Assembly: GCF_000321415.2 (NCBI RefSeq)
Contig: NC_019902.2
Span: 3,286,001 to 3,350,000, forward strand
Direction of reading: 5' to 3'
Origin: Thioalkalivibrio nitratireducens DSM 14787
GTDB taxonomy: Bacteria > Pseudomonadota > Gammaproteobacteria > Ectothiorhodospirales > Ectothiorhodospiraceae
DNA: 64,000 nucleotides
Each line of letters begins with the position of its first letter. The stretch's first letter is position 1. The notes below the pieces were generated by a model, which was not told the origin of the DNA, did no database searches, and was given only the letters and a program-made list of their open reading frames with translations. Shown here one piece after another: positions 38,572-49,979 of the stretch. The translations under genes were made by a program, and so were the position numbers.

Positions 38572-38728
38572 CTGCTCTTCCACCGCTTCGTTCCTCAGCG
38601 CGTATCCCTGAAACCTATTGTGCCCGACGGCGGACCGCGAGGTACAGGAAGCCCCTGTCAGGGGCTCGCCCCGCCCTGGCAACTGCGCTATCGTCTGGGG
38701 CCACCCTCGCCAGCCCGTCGGTACCGCC

Positions 38729-39280
38729 ATGGCCCTGTCCCCCCGTGATGAACAGATCCGCCTTACCCATGCAGACCTGATCCGGCTGGTGGTACAGGCG
38801 GCCCAGAATCCGGATGCACGTGCGGAACTCGGACCCGTGCTCACCCAGGCCGAACAGGGCGGATGGGCCGACCTGGTCGCGCGGATCCGCAAGATCCTGA
38901 ACGGGGACCGCGACCCCGCGCTGCTGCGCGGCCTGGACGACGAAGACACCGTGATCGTGAGCGCGATCCTCGCCGGACTTCAGGACCCGTCTACGCTCCC
39001 GGATCCAGAATCGGGTCCAGATCCGAGCCAGGCGGCACCGGGTCTCGCGCAGGTGATCCATGCGGCCAGCCGCGGCGACGCCCAGGCACTGCACTGGCTG
39101 TCGCAGATGGCCGAGCAGATGACCCGGGCCGGCGGGGACATGGCGCGCATCGGAGGAATCACCAAGCGCCTGGTGGACGGAGAACGGGATCCCGACACGC
39201 TGTGCCGCGGAATGGGTGCACAGGGAGAATCCCTGGTGCTGTCGCTGCTGACCGAACTGGGCAAACTCGAGCGACACTGA
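38729..39280 (+). CDS. Conserved hypothetical protein
   Basis: The 183-residue, mainly helical protein starts MALSPRDEQIRLTHADLIRL. Visible features are two similar helical segments (DLVARIRKILNGDRDPALLRGLDDED and KRLVDGERDPDTLCRGMGAQGE, each with a GDRDP/GERDP turn), suggesting an internal duplication. It has no signal peptide or membrane segment. I do not recognise a named family. It is divergent from zapG, with the shared promoter region at 38572-38728. Confidence 0.7.
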   Translation: MALSPRDEQIRLTHADLIRLVVQAAQNPDARAELGPVLTQAEQGGWADLVARIRKILNGDRDPALLRGLDDEDTVIVSAILAGLQDPSTLPDPESGPDPSQAAPGLAQVIHAASRGDAQALHWLSQMAEQMTRAGGDMARIGGITKRLVDGERDPDTLCRGMGAQGESLVLSLLTELGKLERH

Positions 39281-39354
39281 ACGCAACGCCGCCGCGGTCC
39301 GCCGCGATCCGGTTCGGCACCGCCGCATGCCCGCGCGAGGCACAGCCCGCCGCG

Positions 39355-39408
39355 TTCTCGAAGGCCCAGAGGTTCTCGAAGCCCCAGAGGTTCTCGAAGC
39401 CCAGGGCC
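39355..39408. repeat. Three tandem 18-bp repeats
   Basis: Units TTCTCGAAGGCCCAGAGG, TTCTCGAAGCCCCAGAGG and TTCTCGAAGCCCAGGGCC follow each other without gap in the spacer between the hypothetical gene and dacB. A small minisatellite, possibly variable between strains. Confidence 0.85.
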
Positions 39409-39505
39409 GGTGCCGGCCTTGCCGGCAGGAGACGCCGCAGGCACGGCAGAACGAACCCGGTTTCCGCAAGCGGAACCGATACGGACGACATCCGACCGGC
39501 TCCGC

Positions 39506-40945
39506 TCAGAGAGCATGCACCCAGCGCAGCACGGCGTCCTGCAGGCGAACGCCGGCACCGGTATGGGCGTTCTCGTGGTTCACCAGCAACACGACCATCA
39601 CGTCCTCGTTGCTGCGGGTCCGCACGAATCCGGCGACCGCCGAAACCTGGTTCAGGTGCCCGGTCTTCAGGTGCATGCGCCCACGCTCGGGCCCGTCCTG
39701 GAAACGCCGGCGTAGGGTGCCGTCGAGACCCGCAATCGCCATCGACGACACGAATTCGGGGCGCCAAGGGCTGTCCCATCCTGCCTGCAGCACCTGAGCC
39801 AGCTGCAACGGCGTGATCCGCGTGTGCCGGCTGAGCCCGGAGCCGTTATCGATCACCATGCCGCCAACCGCGACGCCGTGTTCGCCCAGCGCCTGGTACA
39901 GGGCCTGGCGGGCCTTGTCGACCGTCGCCGGCGGACCGAACCGCTCGGCACCCAGCGTGAGCGCCAGCTGCCGGGTCGCCACGTTCGAACTCCACTTGTT
40001 GGCCACGCGGAGGATTTCCCCGAGCGGTCGTGACGCGTGCACCGACAGCGGCTCACCGACGGCGTCCGGGCCCGTGCCATAGCGAACCTCGCCGGTCAAC
40101 TCCCCGCCCCACTGGCCCCAGTGGAGCCGGAACAGCTCGCGATTGTAGATCTCGGGCGCCACCGCGGTCCTCAGGAGCTCGAAACTGCCGCAATTCACCG
40201 GGTAGTCCCCGGAAAAGCGGACCCGCGGCCCGCCCGCGCTATTGTCGACGACCTCGTAGCGGATGCCCCGCTGCCAGGTACCGCAGCTGCCGTTGGATAC
40301 CCGCAGGCGATTCTCGATCGGCAGACCGGGCAGCGGCGGATCGGCCTCGACGCGGATGCTACGCCCGTCGGGCTCGGGCAGCACGTGGAAACGCAGCGCG
40401 TTGGCGTTCACATGCAATGCGTGCGGCGGCTGGTTGTAGGCGCGCAGCGGCTGCCCGTCGAAGGCCCCCGGATCCTCGGCCGGCAGACGGAACTGGCTGG
40501 TATCGAGCAGCACGTCACCGTTGATGCGGCGCAGCCCGGTCCGCCGCAGGGCCGCCAGCATGCGCCAGTGCTCCTCGCTGACCATGCCCGGATCGCCGAC
40601 GCCGCGCAGGATCAGGTCCCCGTGGAGCACGCCGTCACGTACAGGGCCGGTGCCGTAAATTTCCGTCTCCCAGACATGATGCGGACCCAGCTGCGACAGT
40701 GCCGCGAGGGTCGTCGCCAGCTTGATCGTCGAGGCCGGGTTGAACAGCCGGTCGGCGTGCAACTGCACCAGTGGCTGCGGGTCACCCACGCGTTGCACCC
40801 ACAGGCCGACGGCATCGGCCGGCAGGTTCTGCCCGCGTATGGCCTGTTGCAGGGGTTCGGGCAGCAGCGTGAACGATGACGCCGCCGCTGTCGGGCCAGC
40901 AAGGATCACCAGCAGGAACCAGGCGACGGCCGGCGTCAGCCACAT
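39506..40945 (-). CDS. dacB: D-alanyl-D-alanine carboxypeptidase/endopeptidase (PBP4 type)
   Basis: The 479-residue protein has a signal peptide (MWLTPAVAWFLLVILAGPTA), and the S13 catalytic series: Ser-x-x-Lys in NPASTIKLAT, Ser-x-Asn in KWSSNVATR, and KTG in HLKTGHLN. The large insertion between the first two motifs is typical of PBP4. It acts in the periplasm on peptidoglycan peptides. The ATG at 40945 is chosen because the signal peptide starts there; the longer frame to 41110 adds a non-signal-like stretch. Confidence 0.94.
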   Translation of the reverse strand: MWLTPAVAWFLLVILAGPTAAASSFTLLPEPLQQAIRGQNLPADAVGLWVQRVGDPQPLVQLHADRLFNPASTIKLATTLAALSQLGPHHVWETEIYGTGPVRDGVLHGDLILRGVGDPGMVSEEHWRMLAALRRTGLRRINGDVLLDTSQFRLPAEDPGAFDGQPLRAYNQPPHALHVNANALRFHVLPEPDGRSIRVEADPPLPGLPIENRLRVSNGSCGTWQRGIRYEVVDNSAGGPRVRFSGDYPVNCGSFELLRTAVAPEIYNRELFRLHWGQWGGELTGEVRYGTGPDAVGEPLSVHASRPLGEILRVANKWSSNVATRQLALTLGAERFGPPATVDKARQALYQALGEHGVAVGGMVIDNGSGLSRHTRITPLQLAQVLQAGWDSPWRPEFVSSMAIAGLDGTLRRRFQDGPERGRMHLKTGHLNQVSAVAGFVRTRSNEDVMVVLLVNHENAHTGAGVRLQDAVLRWVHAL

Positions 40946-41432
40946 GCTCGCCGCGGACCCTGGTACCACCCGGCGGGCGGACCGGCGCTGGCTGCCGGGA
41001 TCCCGGGATCGGTCAGAACTCGCACCCAGCCGCTCCGCCGGACCGAATGACTCCGCGACTGCCCGTGTGCAGCAGCCGCGTCCCTTGCCTGAACGATGCC
41101 CTGCGATCATCTGGGCGGTCCTCCCCTGTCATTGTTCGGATGTATCATGGTGCGCACGGGGCCGCCCGGGTGACAAGCGGGTCTCCTGCATCGCGTCCCC
41201 GCCCGTCCAGTGCCCCGGATCGCTCCGGTCGATCGCGGCCACCGGCGCAGGATCCGCATGGGTCACCTTCCTCGGCTTTCGGGCCTGAGCAGTGGCCTGC
41301 AGGACACGGACCACGCCCAACCGGGCTCCCGGCCCCATTCTCTGGTTCAGCGATGCACCCGCACGGTGCAGAACCCGCACCCCGGCGGCCACGATGGACC
41401 CTCCCGGTGCCGCCGGCAGCGCGATCGGAGGT
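40946..41432. other. Gene-free region upstream of dacB
   Basis: About 490 bp with no convincing gene, tRNA or repeat. The dacB promoter should lie near its left end. The right end is the 3' flank of the DUF3581 gene. Confidence 0.35.
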
Positions 41433-42173
41433 TCAGGCGGTGGCCCCGGCGTAGCGCGCTTTCCACCCCGCGTACTCGTCCACCAGTTTCCGCACCGCCT
41501 CGGCATCGTAGGCGCGCAGCCCGCTCAACACCAGGTGCTTGCTGCCGGCCGCGAAGGGCTCGCCGTCGACGCATAGCGCGTAATCGAGCCGCGCCTCCCC
41601 GCGCTTGCCGTCGACCCGCATGTCGGCTTCCTTCAGGTGCGGCTGCACGGTCTCGGTGAGACTGCCGACCGGTTCGCGCAGCGACAGCGACATCCGGTCG
41701 TACATCACCAGCGGGCGTGCGGGATTCACCATCACCTCGTGCCGCTCCATCAGCGGCACGAGCACGTGGGGGAAATTCTCGCCGGAGAACGCGACATAGC
41801 TTCGCGTCAGGGCCTCGATTGTGTAGGCGTCCGTGACCACCGGCCCATCCCGCTCCACTTCGAGGTACTTCTTGCCCTGGCTGTCCATCACGGCGAACGA
41901 TGTGCCGGGATCCTCGGGAAACACCAGCGCCACTCCGGCCCCGACCATGCCGACAAAGCGGCAATGCATCCTTGCGCTGACGCCGTAACGTGCGAGCACC
42001 AGCGCGAACAGCAGGTCTCCGGGGACGCAGAAGCGCCGCGAGCCCGGATCGTGGATCGGGTTGAAATCCCCGGCAATCTCCTTGGCGAAGCGGCTGGCCT
42101 GCTCGGGCTCGATGTACACGAGCCCATCGCGCAGGGCATGGAAGGATTGCAGAAAGGAACCGTCGGTCACCAT
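41433..42173 (-). CDS. DUF3581 family protein
   Basis: The 246-residue protein carries EQASRFAKEIAGDFNPIHDP, RRFCVPGDLLFALVLARYG and a late DYALCVDGEPFAAGSKHLV, matching DUF3581, a family largely confined to gammaproteobacteria with a hotdog-like (dehydratase-type) N-terminal segment. No activity is known to me. The ATG at 42173 has a GGGGA Shine-Dalgarno; the much longer upstream open frame is antisense noise inside recQ. It lies 32 bp after recQ on the same strand. Confidence 0.88.
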   Translation of the reverse strand: MVTDGSFLQSFHALRDGLVYIEPEQASRFAKEIAGDFNPIHDPGSRRFCVPGDLLFALVLARYGVSARMHCRFVGMVGAGVALVFPEDPGTSFAVMDSQGKKYLEVERDGPVVTDAYTIEALTRSYVAFSGENFPHVLVPLMERHEVMVNPARPLVMYDRMSLSLREPVGSLTETVQPHLKEADMRVDGKRGEARLDYALCVDGEPFAAGSKHLVLSGLRAYDAEAVRKLVDEYAGWKARYAGATA

Positions 42174-42205
42174 TTTTCCCCGGGCAAGTGGTCGGAACCC
42201 GTGCA

Positions 42206-44134
42206 CTATAGCCCCAAATGACCCCGGATGACCCTCAGGAACTCGTCTCCATAGCGATCGAGCTTGCTGATGCCGACACCCGATATCCCCGCCATCTGGT
42301 CCAGCGTGACTGGAGCCTCGTGCAGCATCTCGGCCAGCGTCACGTCGTGGAAGATGACATAGGGCGGCACGCCCTGGGCATCCGCGAGTCGGCGTCGGCA
42401 GGCGCGCAACGCATCCCACAGCGCCTGATCCTCGGGGGCCAGGTCGGCAGCGGGCCTGGCCGCCCGGCTGCCGCGTTCGCGCGGTGACCTCGCCGGACGC
42501 TGATCGCGGCGCAGCTCCACCGTGGTCTCGCCGCGCAGCAGCGGACGGCAGGACTCGTCCAGGCTCAGTCCACCGTGGCCATCGAGATCCGTCCGCAACA
42601 GGCCGCGCGCGATCAGCTGCCGGAACAGCACGCGCCACTCGGCGGGCTCGAGTTCGGTACCGATCCCGAAGGTACTCAGGTGATGGTGCCCCAACGCCCG
42701 CAGGCGGTCGGTCTCGCGGCCCCGCAGGACGTCGATCAGGTAGTTCACCCCGAAACGCTCGCCCGTGCGATAGACGCAGGACAGCGCCTTGCGCGCGGGC
42801 TCGGTGGCATCCCAGGTCGCGGGCGGCTCCAGGCAGGTGTCGCAGTTCCCGCAGGGCGAGTCGAGATCGTCGCCGAAATAGGCGAGCAGCGCCTGGCGCC
42901 GGCAGCTGGTGAGTTCGCAGAGCCCCAGCATCGCCTCGAGCTTCTGCCGTTCGACGCGCTTGTGGCCGTCGTCCGCATTGGATTGGTCGAGCATCTGGCG
43001 CAGGGTGATCACGTCCTGCAGGCCATACAGCATCCAGGCGTCCGCTGGCAGTCCATCGCGTCCGGCGCGCCCGGTCTCCTGGTAGTAAGCCTCGATGCTC
43101 TTGGGCAGGTTCAGGTGGGCCACGAAACGGACGTTGGGCTTGTCGATTCCCATGCCGAAGGCGATGGTGGCGACCATGATCACGCCTTCCCCAGTCAGAA
43201 ACCGCTTCTGGTTGCGGTCGCGCTCCGCCACACTCAGGCCGGCATGATACGGCAGCGCCTCCAGCCCCTGAGCCGCGAGCCAATCTGCGATCGCCTCCAC
43301 GCGCTTGCGGCTCAGGCAATAGACGATCCCGGCCTCTCCCGGGTGTTCCTGGCGGATGAAACGCAGCAGCCGGTCACGCGCGCTCCCGCCGCCGGCATCG
43401 GACTGCGAGATGCGGTAGCGAATGTTGGGACGGTCGAAACGGCTGACAAACTGCCGGGCCCGTTCCAGCCCCAGTCGGGTGACGATCTCCCGCCGCGTCG
43501 GGGCATCGGCGGTGGCGGTCAGTGCCAGGCGCGGCACGCCCGGAAAGCGCTCCGCCAGCAGCGAGAGCTGGATGTACTCGGGGCGGAAATCGTGGCCCCA
43601 CTGTGACACGCAGTGTGCCTCGTCGATCGCGAACAGCGCGACCCGCGCACGCGCCAGCAGATCCAGCGTACGCGGCAGCATCAGGCGCTCCGGGGCGATG
43701 TACAGCAGGTCGAGTCGGCCATCGAGCAGCGCCCGTTCAGCCTCCTGGTTCCGTGCGAGCGATTCCGCGGAATTCAGTGCAGCCGCGCGGACACCACTTT
43801 GCCTCAGGGCAGCCACCTGGTCCTGCATCAGTGCGATCAGCGGCGAGATGACCACCCCGCAGCCCGGGCGAATCAGTGCCGGAATCTGGTAGCAGAGCGA
43901 CTTGCCGCCGCCGGTCGGCATCAGGACCAGGGCATCCCCACCCCCGGCGACGCAGTCGATGATCTCGCGCTGGCGGCCGCGGAAACCGGAATAGCCGAAG
44001 ACCTCGGACAGGATCCGCACGGGATCCGGGGATCTTTGCCCCGCCCCGGAGGGCTCCGTATCGCCGCCGGCCTGGGCAGTGAGGCTCACGGCGCGCTCAG
44101 ATTCAGGCAACGGTTCATCATCCACGTTCCACAT
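42206..44134 (-). CDS. recQ: ATP-dependent DNA helicase RecQ
   Basis: The 642-residue protein has an N-terminal extension of about 45 residues, SF2 helicase motifs ([54 protein letters not shown]), the zinc-binding RQC part with cysteines (CELTSC, CGNCDTC) and a C-terminal HRDC domain with [17 protein letters not shown]. It unwinds DNA 3'-5' in recombination repair. The ATG at 44134 has a GGGAGAG Shine-Dalgarno. It is divergent from the ABC exporter gene. Confidence 0.97.
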   Translation of the reverse strand: MWNVDDEPLPESERAVSLTAQAGGDTEPSGAGQRSPDPVRILSEVFGYSGFRGRQREIIDCVAGGGDALVLMPTGGGKSLCYQIPALIRPGCGVVISPLIALMQDQVAALRQSGVRAAALNSAESLARNQEAERALLDGRLDLLYIAPERLMLPRTLDLLARARVALFAIDEAHCVSQWGHDFRPEYIQLSLLAERFPGVPRLALTATADAPTRREIVTRLGLERARQFVSRFDRPNIRYRISQSDAGGGSARDRLLRFIRQEHPGEAGIVYCLSRKRVEAIADWLAAQGLEALPYHAGLSVAERDRNQKRFLTGEGVIMVATIAFGMGIDKPNVRFVAHLNLPKSIEAYYQETGRAGRDGLPADAWMLYGLQDVITLRQMLDQSNADDGHKRVERQKLEAMLGLCELTSCRRQALLAYFGDDLDSPCGNCDTCLEPPATWDATEPARKALSCVYRTGERFGVNYLIDVLRGRETDRLRALGHHHLSTFGIGTELEPAEWRVLFRQLIARGLLRTDLDGHGGLSLDESCRPLLRGETTVELRRDQRPARSPRERGSRAARPAADLAPEDQALWDALRACRRRLADAQGVPPYVIFHDVTLAEMLHEAPVTLDQMAGISGVGISKLDRYGDEFLRVIRGHLGL

Positions 44135-44279
44135 CCCGTTCTCTCCCGTCCGTGGGCAGTCGGATCGACCTCCGGGGGCGATGCAAACCGCGCTTCCCGC
44201 CGGGCACACTGGACCGCGCTGCGCACCGCGCCTAGAGTGGCCGCCCTGCATCCACCCTCAATGAACCGGGAATTCTGCC

Positions 44280-46142
44280 ATGCGTGGGCACGCATCGCTC
44301 GTTGACGCGCCCGACGGGGCCGTGAACTGGCGCATCATCCGCAGCCTGCTGCCGTACCTGTCCGAGTTTCGCGGACGCCTGTTCCTGGCCATGGGCCTGA
44401 TGGGGCTGGCCAAGCTCGCGAACGTCACCGTGCCGCTGGCGCTGAAGTACATCGTCGACCACTTCGAGGGCGCCGGCACCGCCGAGGCACTGGTCACCGT
44501 CCCGCTGGCCCTGCTGATCGCCTATGGCCTGCTGCGATTCTCCGCGACATTCTTCGGGGAACTGCGCGACGCTGTGTTCGTGCGCGTCGCGGAACGGGCG
44601 ATGCGCCGTGCCGCGCTGCGGGTGTTCCAGCACCTCCACCGGCTGGAACTCGGGTTCCACCTGTCGCGGCAGACGGGAGGGCTGTCGCGCGACATCGAGC
44701 GAGGCACCGCCGGAATCAGCTTCCTGCTGCGCTTCATGGTGTTCAACATCCTGCCGACGATGGTCGAGATCCTGCTGGTCGCGGTGATCCTGCTGGTCGC
44801 GGTCGGGCCGATTTTCACGTTCACCGTGTTCGCGGCGATCGTGGTGTACGTTGCCTTCTCCGTCTGGGTTACCGAGTGGCGCACCCGTTTCGTGCGCGAG
44901 GCCAATCTGCGCGACAACGAGTCCAACACCCGAGCGATCGACAGCCTGCTGAACTACGAGACCGTGAAATACTTTGGCAACGAGCGCTTCGAGGCTGAGC
45001 GCTACGACCGGGGACTCGCCGCCTGGGAAACCGCCAGAATGAAAAACGTGCTGTCGCTGGTACTGCTGAACAGCGGCCAGGCGCTGATCATCGCCACCGC
45101 GATCACGGTGATGATGGTGTTGGCGGCCTACCAGGTCGCGGCGGGCACGATGACACTCGGCGATCTGGTGATGGTGAACGCCTACATGATCCAGCTGTTC
45201 ATCCCCCTGAACTTCCTGGGTTTCGTCTACCGCGAGATCCGGCAGTCGCTGGCCAACATCGAGCGGCTGTTCGGGTTGCTCGAAAAGCCGGTGAAGGTCG
45301 AAGACCGCCCGGGCGCACCGGATCTGCACGTCACCGCCGGCACGGTACGCTTCGAAAACGTGCGTTTCCGCTACCACCCGGACCGTCCGATCCTTGAAGG
45401 CGTTTCGCTGGAAATTCCGGCGGGCCAGAAGGTCGCGGTGGTCGGACCCAGCGGGGCTGGCAAGTCGACGCTTTCGCGGCTGTTGTTCCGCTTCTACGAC
45501 GCCGATCGAGGCCGGATCACGATCGACGGGCAGGACATCCGCGAGGTGACCCAGGACAGCCTGCGCCGCGCAATCGGCGTGGTCCCTCAGGACACGGTGC
45601 TGTTCAACGAGAGCATCGCCTACAACATCGCCTACGGGCGCCCGGACGCGACGCCCGAGGAAATCCGCGAGGCGGTGCGCCTCGCCCACCTCGAGGACTT
45701 CGTGTCACGGCTGCCGAACGGGCTCGATACCGTCGTCGGCGAGCGTGGGCTCAAGGTTTCGGGCGGCGAGAAACAGCGTATCGCGATTGCGCGAATGCTG
45801 TTGAAGGATCCGCCGATCCTGGTCTTCGACGAGGCCACCTCGTCGCTGGATTCGGGATCGGAGAAGGCGATCCTGGCCGCGCTCAACGAGGTCGCATCAC
45901 GGCGTACCACGCTGGTGATCGCGCACCGACTTTCCACCGTGATGGATGCCGACAACATCGTCGTGCTCGAGAATGGCCGCGTGATCGAACAGGGCACCCA
46001 CCTGCAGCTGCTAGAACAAGACGGCGCCTATCGGCGCCTCTGGGAACACCAGCACGAGAGCGGGTCACCGCGCGGGAGCAGCACGGCCCGGGATTTCGAT
46101 CCCCACCACGAACCGGCGCCCGAACCCGGGCGCGGTCCGTGA
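44280..46142 (+). CDS. Atm1/HMT1-type ABC exporter (half transporter)
   Basis: The 620-residue protein fuses a six-helix transmembrane domain (about 25-310) to an ABC ATPase (about 345-590; Walker A GPSGAGKSTL, signature VSGGEKQRIAIAR, Walker B ILVFDEATSSLD). The segment NYETVKYFGNERFEAERYD is the hallmark of the Atm1/ABCB7/HMT1 branch, which exports glutathione persulfides or metal-glutathione conjugates. It should act as a homodimer in the inner membrane. The last 35 residues are a polar tail without match. Confidence 0.92.
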   Translation: MRGHASLVDAPDGAVNWRIIRSLLPYLSEFRGRLFLAMGLMGLAKLANVTVPLALKYIVDHFEGAGTAEALVTVPLALLIAYGLLRFSATFFGELRDAVFVRVAERAMRRAALRVFQHLHRLELGFHLSRQTGGLSRDIERGTAGISFLLRFMVFNILPTMVEILLVAVILLVAVGPIFTFTVFAAIVVYVAFSVWVTEWRTRFVREANLRDNESNTRAIDSLLNYETVKYFGNERFEAERYDRGLAAWETARMKNVLSLVLLNSGQALIIATAITVMMVLAAYQVAAGTMTLGDLVMVNAYMIQLFIPLNFLGFVYREIRQSLANIERLFGLLEKPVKVEDRPGAPDLHVTAGTVRFENVRFRYHPDRPILEGVSLEIPAGQKVAVVGPSGAGKSTLSRLLFRFYDADRGRITIDGQDIREVTQDSLRRAIGVVPQDTVLFNESIAYNIAYGRPDATPEEIREAVRLAHLEDFVSRLPNGLDTVVGERGLKVSGGEKQRIAIARMLLKDPPILVFDEATSSLDSGSEKAILAALNEVASRRTTLVIAHRLSTVMDADNIVVLENGRVIEQGTHLQLLEQDGAYRRLWEHQHESGSPRGSSTARDFDPHHEPAPEPGRGP

Positions 46143-46401
46143 GCGTACGAGGGAAACCGGGATGCGGCGATGGCGGACGGATCGGAACGGGGCTTGCGCC
46201 GGCAATCGCAAGGCGGCACCGCCCGAACGGTGTCGGCGAGAAGGGCGCTCTGCGCACCGCCCGCGACAAGGTGCGGGAGCGAAAGGGCGGGCAAGCTCGC
46301 ACTCCATGGCGCCCCTTTGGAGCCCGTCGGTCCGGCAGTCCTTTTGGCCTCGGGGCCGCCCGCCGCCCAGCAGGGATCCCGGCCGGACAGCCGCGCACAG
46401 C

Positions 46402-46758
46402 TCAGTCGCGCTTCAGCAGGTCGCCCAGGCCCGCGAACGGGTTGTGAGTCGCGCCTTTACCCGATGCCTTGTCGCTACCCGGGGTCGCGTCCACGTAACG
46501 CTGGTGCTCGTTGTCGTGACAGTAGACGCACAGCAGTTCCCAGTTGCTGCCGTCCAGCGGGTTGTTGTCGTGGTTGTGGTCGCGGTGGTGCACCGTGAGT
46601 TCACGCACGTTCGCGGCGTTGAACTCGCGCCCGCAGCGCCCGCAGACCCAGGGATACATCTTCAGGGCCCGCTCGCGGTAGCCCTGCTCGCGTTCGGCCT
46701 TCTCGCGCTGGGCCTTGGCCACGATCGCATCCAGCCGTGAGGAATCGCGCTGGCTCAT
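46402..46758 (-). CDS. HNH endonuclease family protein (YajD-like)
   Basis: The 118-residue protein has a helical basic start (DAIVAKAQREKAEREQGYRERALKMYP in parts), then a zinc-finger HNH domain: CGRCGREF, ELTVHHRDHNHDNNP and LLCVYCHDNEHQ. It matches YajD-like proteins. Substrate unknown; members are chromosomal and not typically phage-borne. The C-terminal 25 residues (NPFAGLGDLLKR) recall the NPF tails of this family. Confidence 0.92.
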   Translation of the reverse strand: MSQRDSSRLDAIVAKAQREKAEREQGYRERALKMYPWVCGRCGREFNAANVRELTVHHRDHNHDNNPLDGSNWELLCVYCHDNEHQRYVDATPGSDKASGKGATHNPFAGLGDLLKRD

Positions 46759-46967
46759 GCTCCGTCTCCGTCGTCGTCTGACCCGACTTTAGGCGAACAC
46801 CGGCCGCTTGGGAATTCCCCTGCCCCATTTTCGGGCGTTGCACGAGAACTGCGCCCCGATCGGGTGCAGCCGAGCGGACCGCCTTGACGGCGGCCAGCGC
46901 GAAGACGCACGTGCGGTCAGCCCCTGCCAGGGATCGATCCGATCGGGTCCGGAGTCGGCGCGCGCAG

Positions 46968-47135
46968 TCAGCAGGAACGCGTGCCGTGGCACTCCATCGC
47001 CGCGCCGACCGCGCTGCGCTGCCGATCGACGCCACTCTCGGTGAACAGGATGATCAGCAGCCCGGCGGTCAGGCCAATGATGGCGGCCTCCACCAGAACC
47101 TTCGTCTTTTTCCAACGCCACCTGCCTCGCTTCAT
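46968..47135 (-). CDS. Small membrane protein, unrecognised
   Basis: A 55-residue ORF starting MKRGRWRWKKTKVLVEAAII has a strong GGAGG Shine-Dalgarno 6 bases before its ATG, a basic N-terminus and one transmembrane helix (VEAAIIGLTAGLLIILF). The positive-inside rule would place the C-terminus outside. I do not recognise it. A longer frame to 47177 lacks this ribosome-binding site. Confidence 0.55.
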   Translation of the reverse strand: MKRGRWRWKKTKVLVEAAIIGLTAGLLIILFTESGVDRQRSAVGAAMECHGTRSC

Positions 47136-47280
47136 GGCCCACCTCCGCGCGCGGGTTCCACGAGCCGGATCGCGCAACGATGCCCCTGCAGGAACCGTTC
47201 CTGACTACCCGGTGGCGATCCGCGAGAGGGTTCGCCTCCTGCACACGAGCAGGTCCCGAGAGGCCTTACTGATGACCCCC

Positions 47281-47577
47281 CTACTGGAAACTGCCCCCGG
47301 TGATCCGTCCTTCCTCGTCGAGGTCGGCGAAGTAGCGGCTGTTGTCGGTGCGGTACTCGCGGGTGGCGATGTCACCGGGAAGGATCAAGACCACGTCCGG
47401 GTAGACCTCCTGGAACTCGTCGGGCGTCGGCACCAACGCGAGGAACGCTTCGAACTCGGCCATGTCGGCCACCACGCCGGCGCGCGGTTCCGGAAGTTCC
47501 CGGGTCTCGTTCATCGCACAACCCGGAACCGCGGCGAGCGACAGCAGCAGAAGCAGGATCCAGGCATGGGGCTTCAT
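47281..47577 (-). CDS. Small lipoprotein
   Basis: The 98-residue product has a signal peptide with lipobox (LLLLLSLAAVPGC, Cys20) and a mature acidic domain (MAEFEAFLALVPTPDEFQEVYP, then LPGDIATREYRTDNSRYFADLD in parts). A TTGGAG Shine-Dalgarno supports the ATG at 47577. The mature part is unrecognised. Asp is absent at +2, so outer-membrane sorting would be predicted by the Escherichia coli rule. Confidence 0.8.
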   Translation of the reverse strand: MKPHAWILLLLLSLAAVPGCAMNETRELPEPRAGVVADMAEFEAFLALVPTPDEFQEVYPDVVLILPGDIATREYRTDNSRYFADLDEEGRITGGSFQ

Positions 47578-47719
47578 CTCGGTTCTCCAAGGTGCAGGCG
47601 ACGGGCTGGCGCCCGTGCACCGGTCCCCGGGGAGTCTATCGGAGAGCCTGGGAACAGGCCAGCCAGGTGCCAGCGTCCACTACGGGGGCCGAACGCCGTC
47701 CGCAGCGCATCAAGCCCAG

Positions 47720-47766
47720 GTGGTCGTCGGAGTCACCTGGATTGCCGCGCTTCGCTCGCAACGACA
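47720..47766. repeat. Fragment of the dispersed 'GCTTCGCTCGCAA' repeat
   Basis: The block CCTGGATTGCCGCGCTTCGC followed by TCGCAACGAC matches the right end of the repeat at 5042-5204 and the general proteobacterial form. It lies between the lipoprotein gene and prfC. Confidence 0.6.
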
Positions 47767-47800
47767 GAGCCCTTCGTTCAGCGTTTCGCCCAGCGTTTCC

Positions 47801-49390
<1,590 letters not shown>

Positions 49391-49418
49391 CGGGGGGCTC
49401 GAGCGGGAAAAACGTTGT

Positions 49419-49424
49419 ATTATA
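49419..49424 (-). promoter_or_regulatory. Candidate prfC -10 box
   Basis: The minus strand reads TATAAT 29 bases before the prfC start codon. The -35 position (CTGCGC) is a poor match. Confidence 0.45.
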
Positions 49425-49510
49425 CCGGCGAAACAGACCTTGCGCAGGTTTAATCCGCCCCTCGAACTCCGGACGTCGATTGCCCCTTTCCGCCCTATCC
49501 TGCACCATTA

Positions 49511-49544
49511 CCAACCCAAGCCTCGCGGCGAGGGGTTGGTGGCA
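49511..49544. other. Nested inverted repeat between prfC and the small lipoprotein gene
   Basis: ACCAACCC and GGGTTGGT form outer arms, with CCTCG and CGAGG as inner arms, giving a stable cruciform-like hairpin. It has no U-run on either strand; it could be an operator or a REP-like unit. Confidence 0.5.
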
Positions 49545-49628
49545 CCGCCACATCCCCGCCAACCACCGCACGTACTTACGACCACCACCGTCCGCTTAAC
49601 CCGGAAGTACGCGAACCTGAGCACGACC

Positions 49629-49823
49629 ATGCACCTCCGCTCCCTGATGCTTCTGGTACTGCCCGTGTTGCTTGCCGCGCTGACTAGCGGCTGTACCGCG
49701 GTCAAGGTCGCCGGGACCACGGCGAGTGCGGCGGCCAGTGTGACCAAGGGCACGGTCAAGACCACCGGCCGCGTCATCGGCGCGGTCACCCCTGGCGGCA
49801 AGAGCGACAAGGACGACGACTGA
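49629..49823 (+). CDS. Small lipoprotein of the NF038104 type
   Basis: The 64-residue product starts MHLRSLMLLVLPVLLAALTS, has lipobox LTSGC and a short mature part of Ala/Thr/Val/Lys repeats (VTKGTVKTTGRVIGAV) with an acidic end. It resembles the small lipoproteins found in pseudomonads with the same layout (from memory). The Shine-Dalgarno is weak. Longer upstream frames are antisense to prfC. Confidence 0.65.
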   Translation: MHLRSLMLLVLPVLLAALTSGCTAVKVAGTTASAAASVTKGTVKTTGRVIGAVTPGGKSDKDDD

Positions 49824-49979
49824 CAGCACGGGAAAGCGCCAACGCATTCACTGCAACCGGACGGGCCGCCACTGCCTTCTGGCGCTGGCGGCCCCGGTGA
49901 AGCGGCCATCGGCTCCCTGTTGGTTGCTCTACAGCGGGCTGGAGACGGCAATCGGCACCGCCGCTGACCGGCCGGCCGG

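Noticed and set aside
42174-43319. N-terminal extension of the DUF3581 protein
   Set aside because: It runs through recQ in another frame; DUF3581 similarity starts at 42173.
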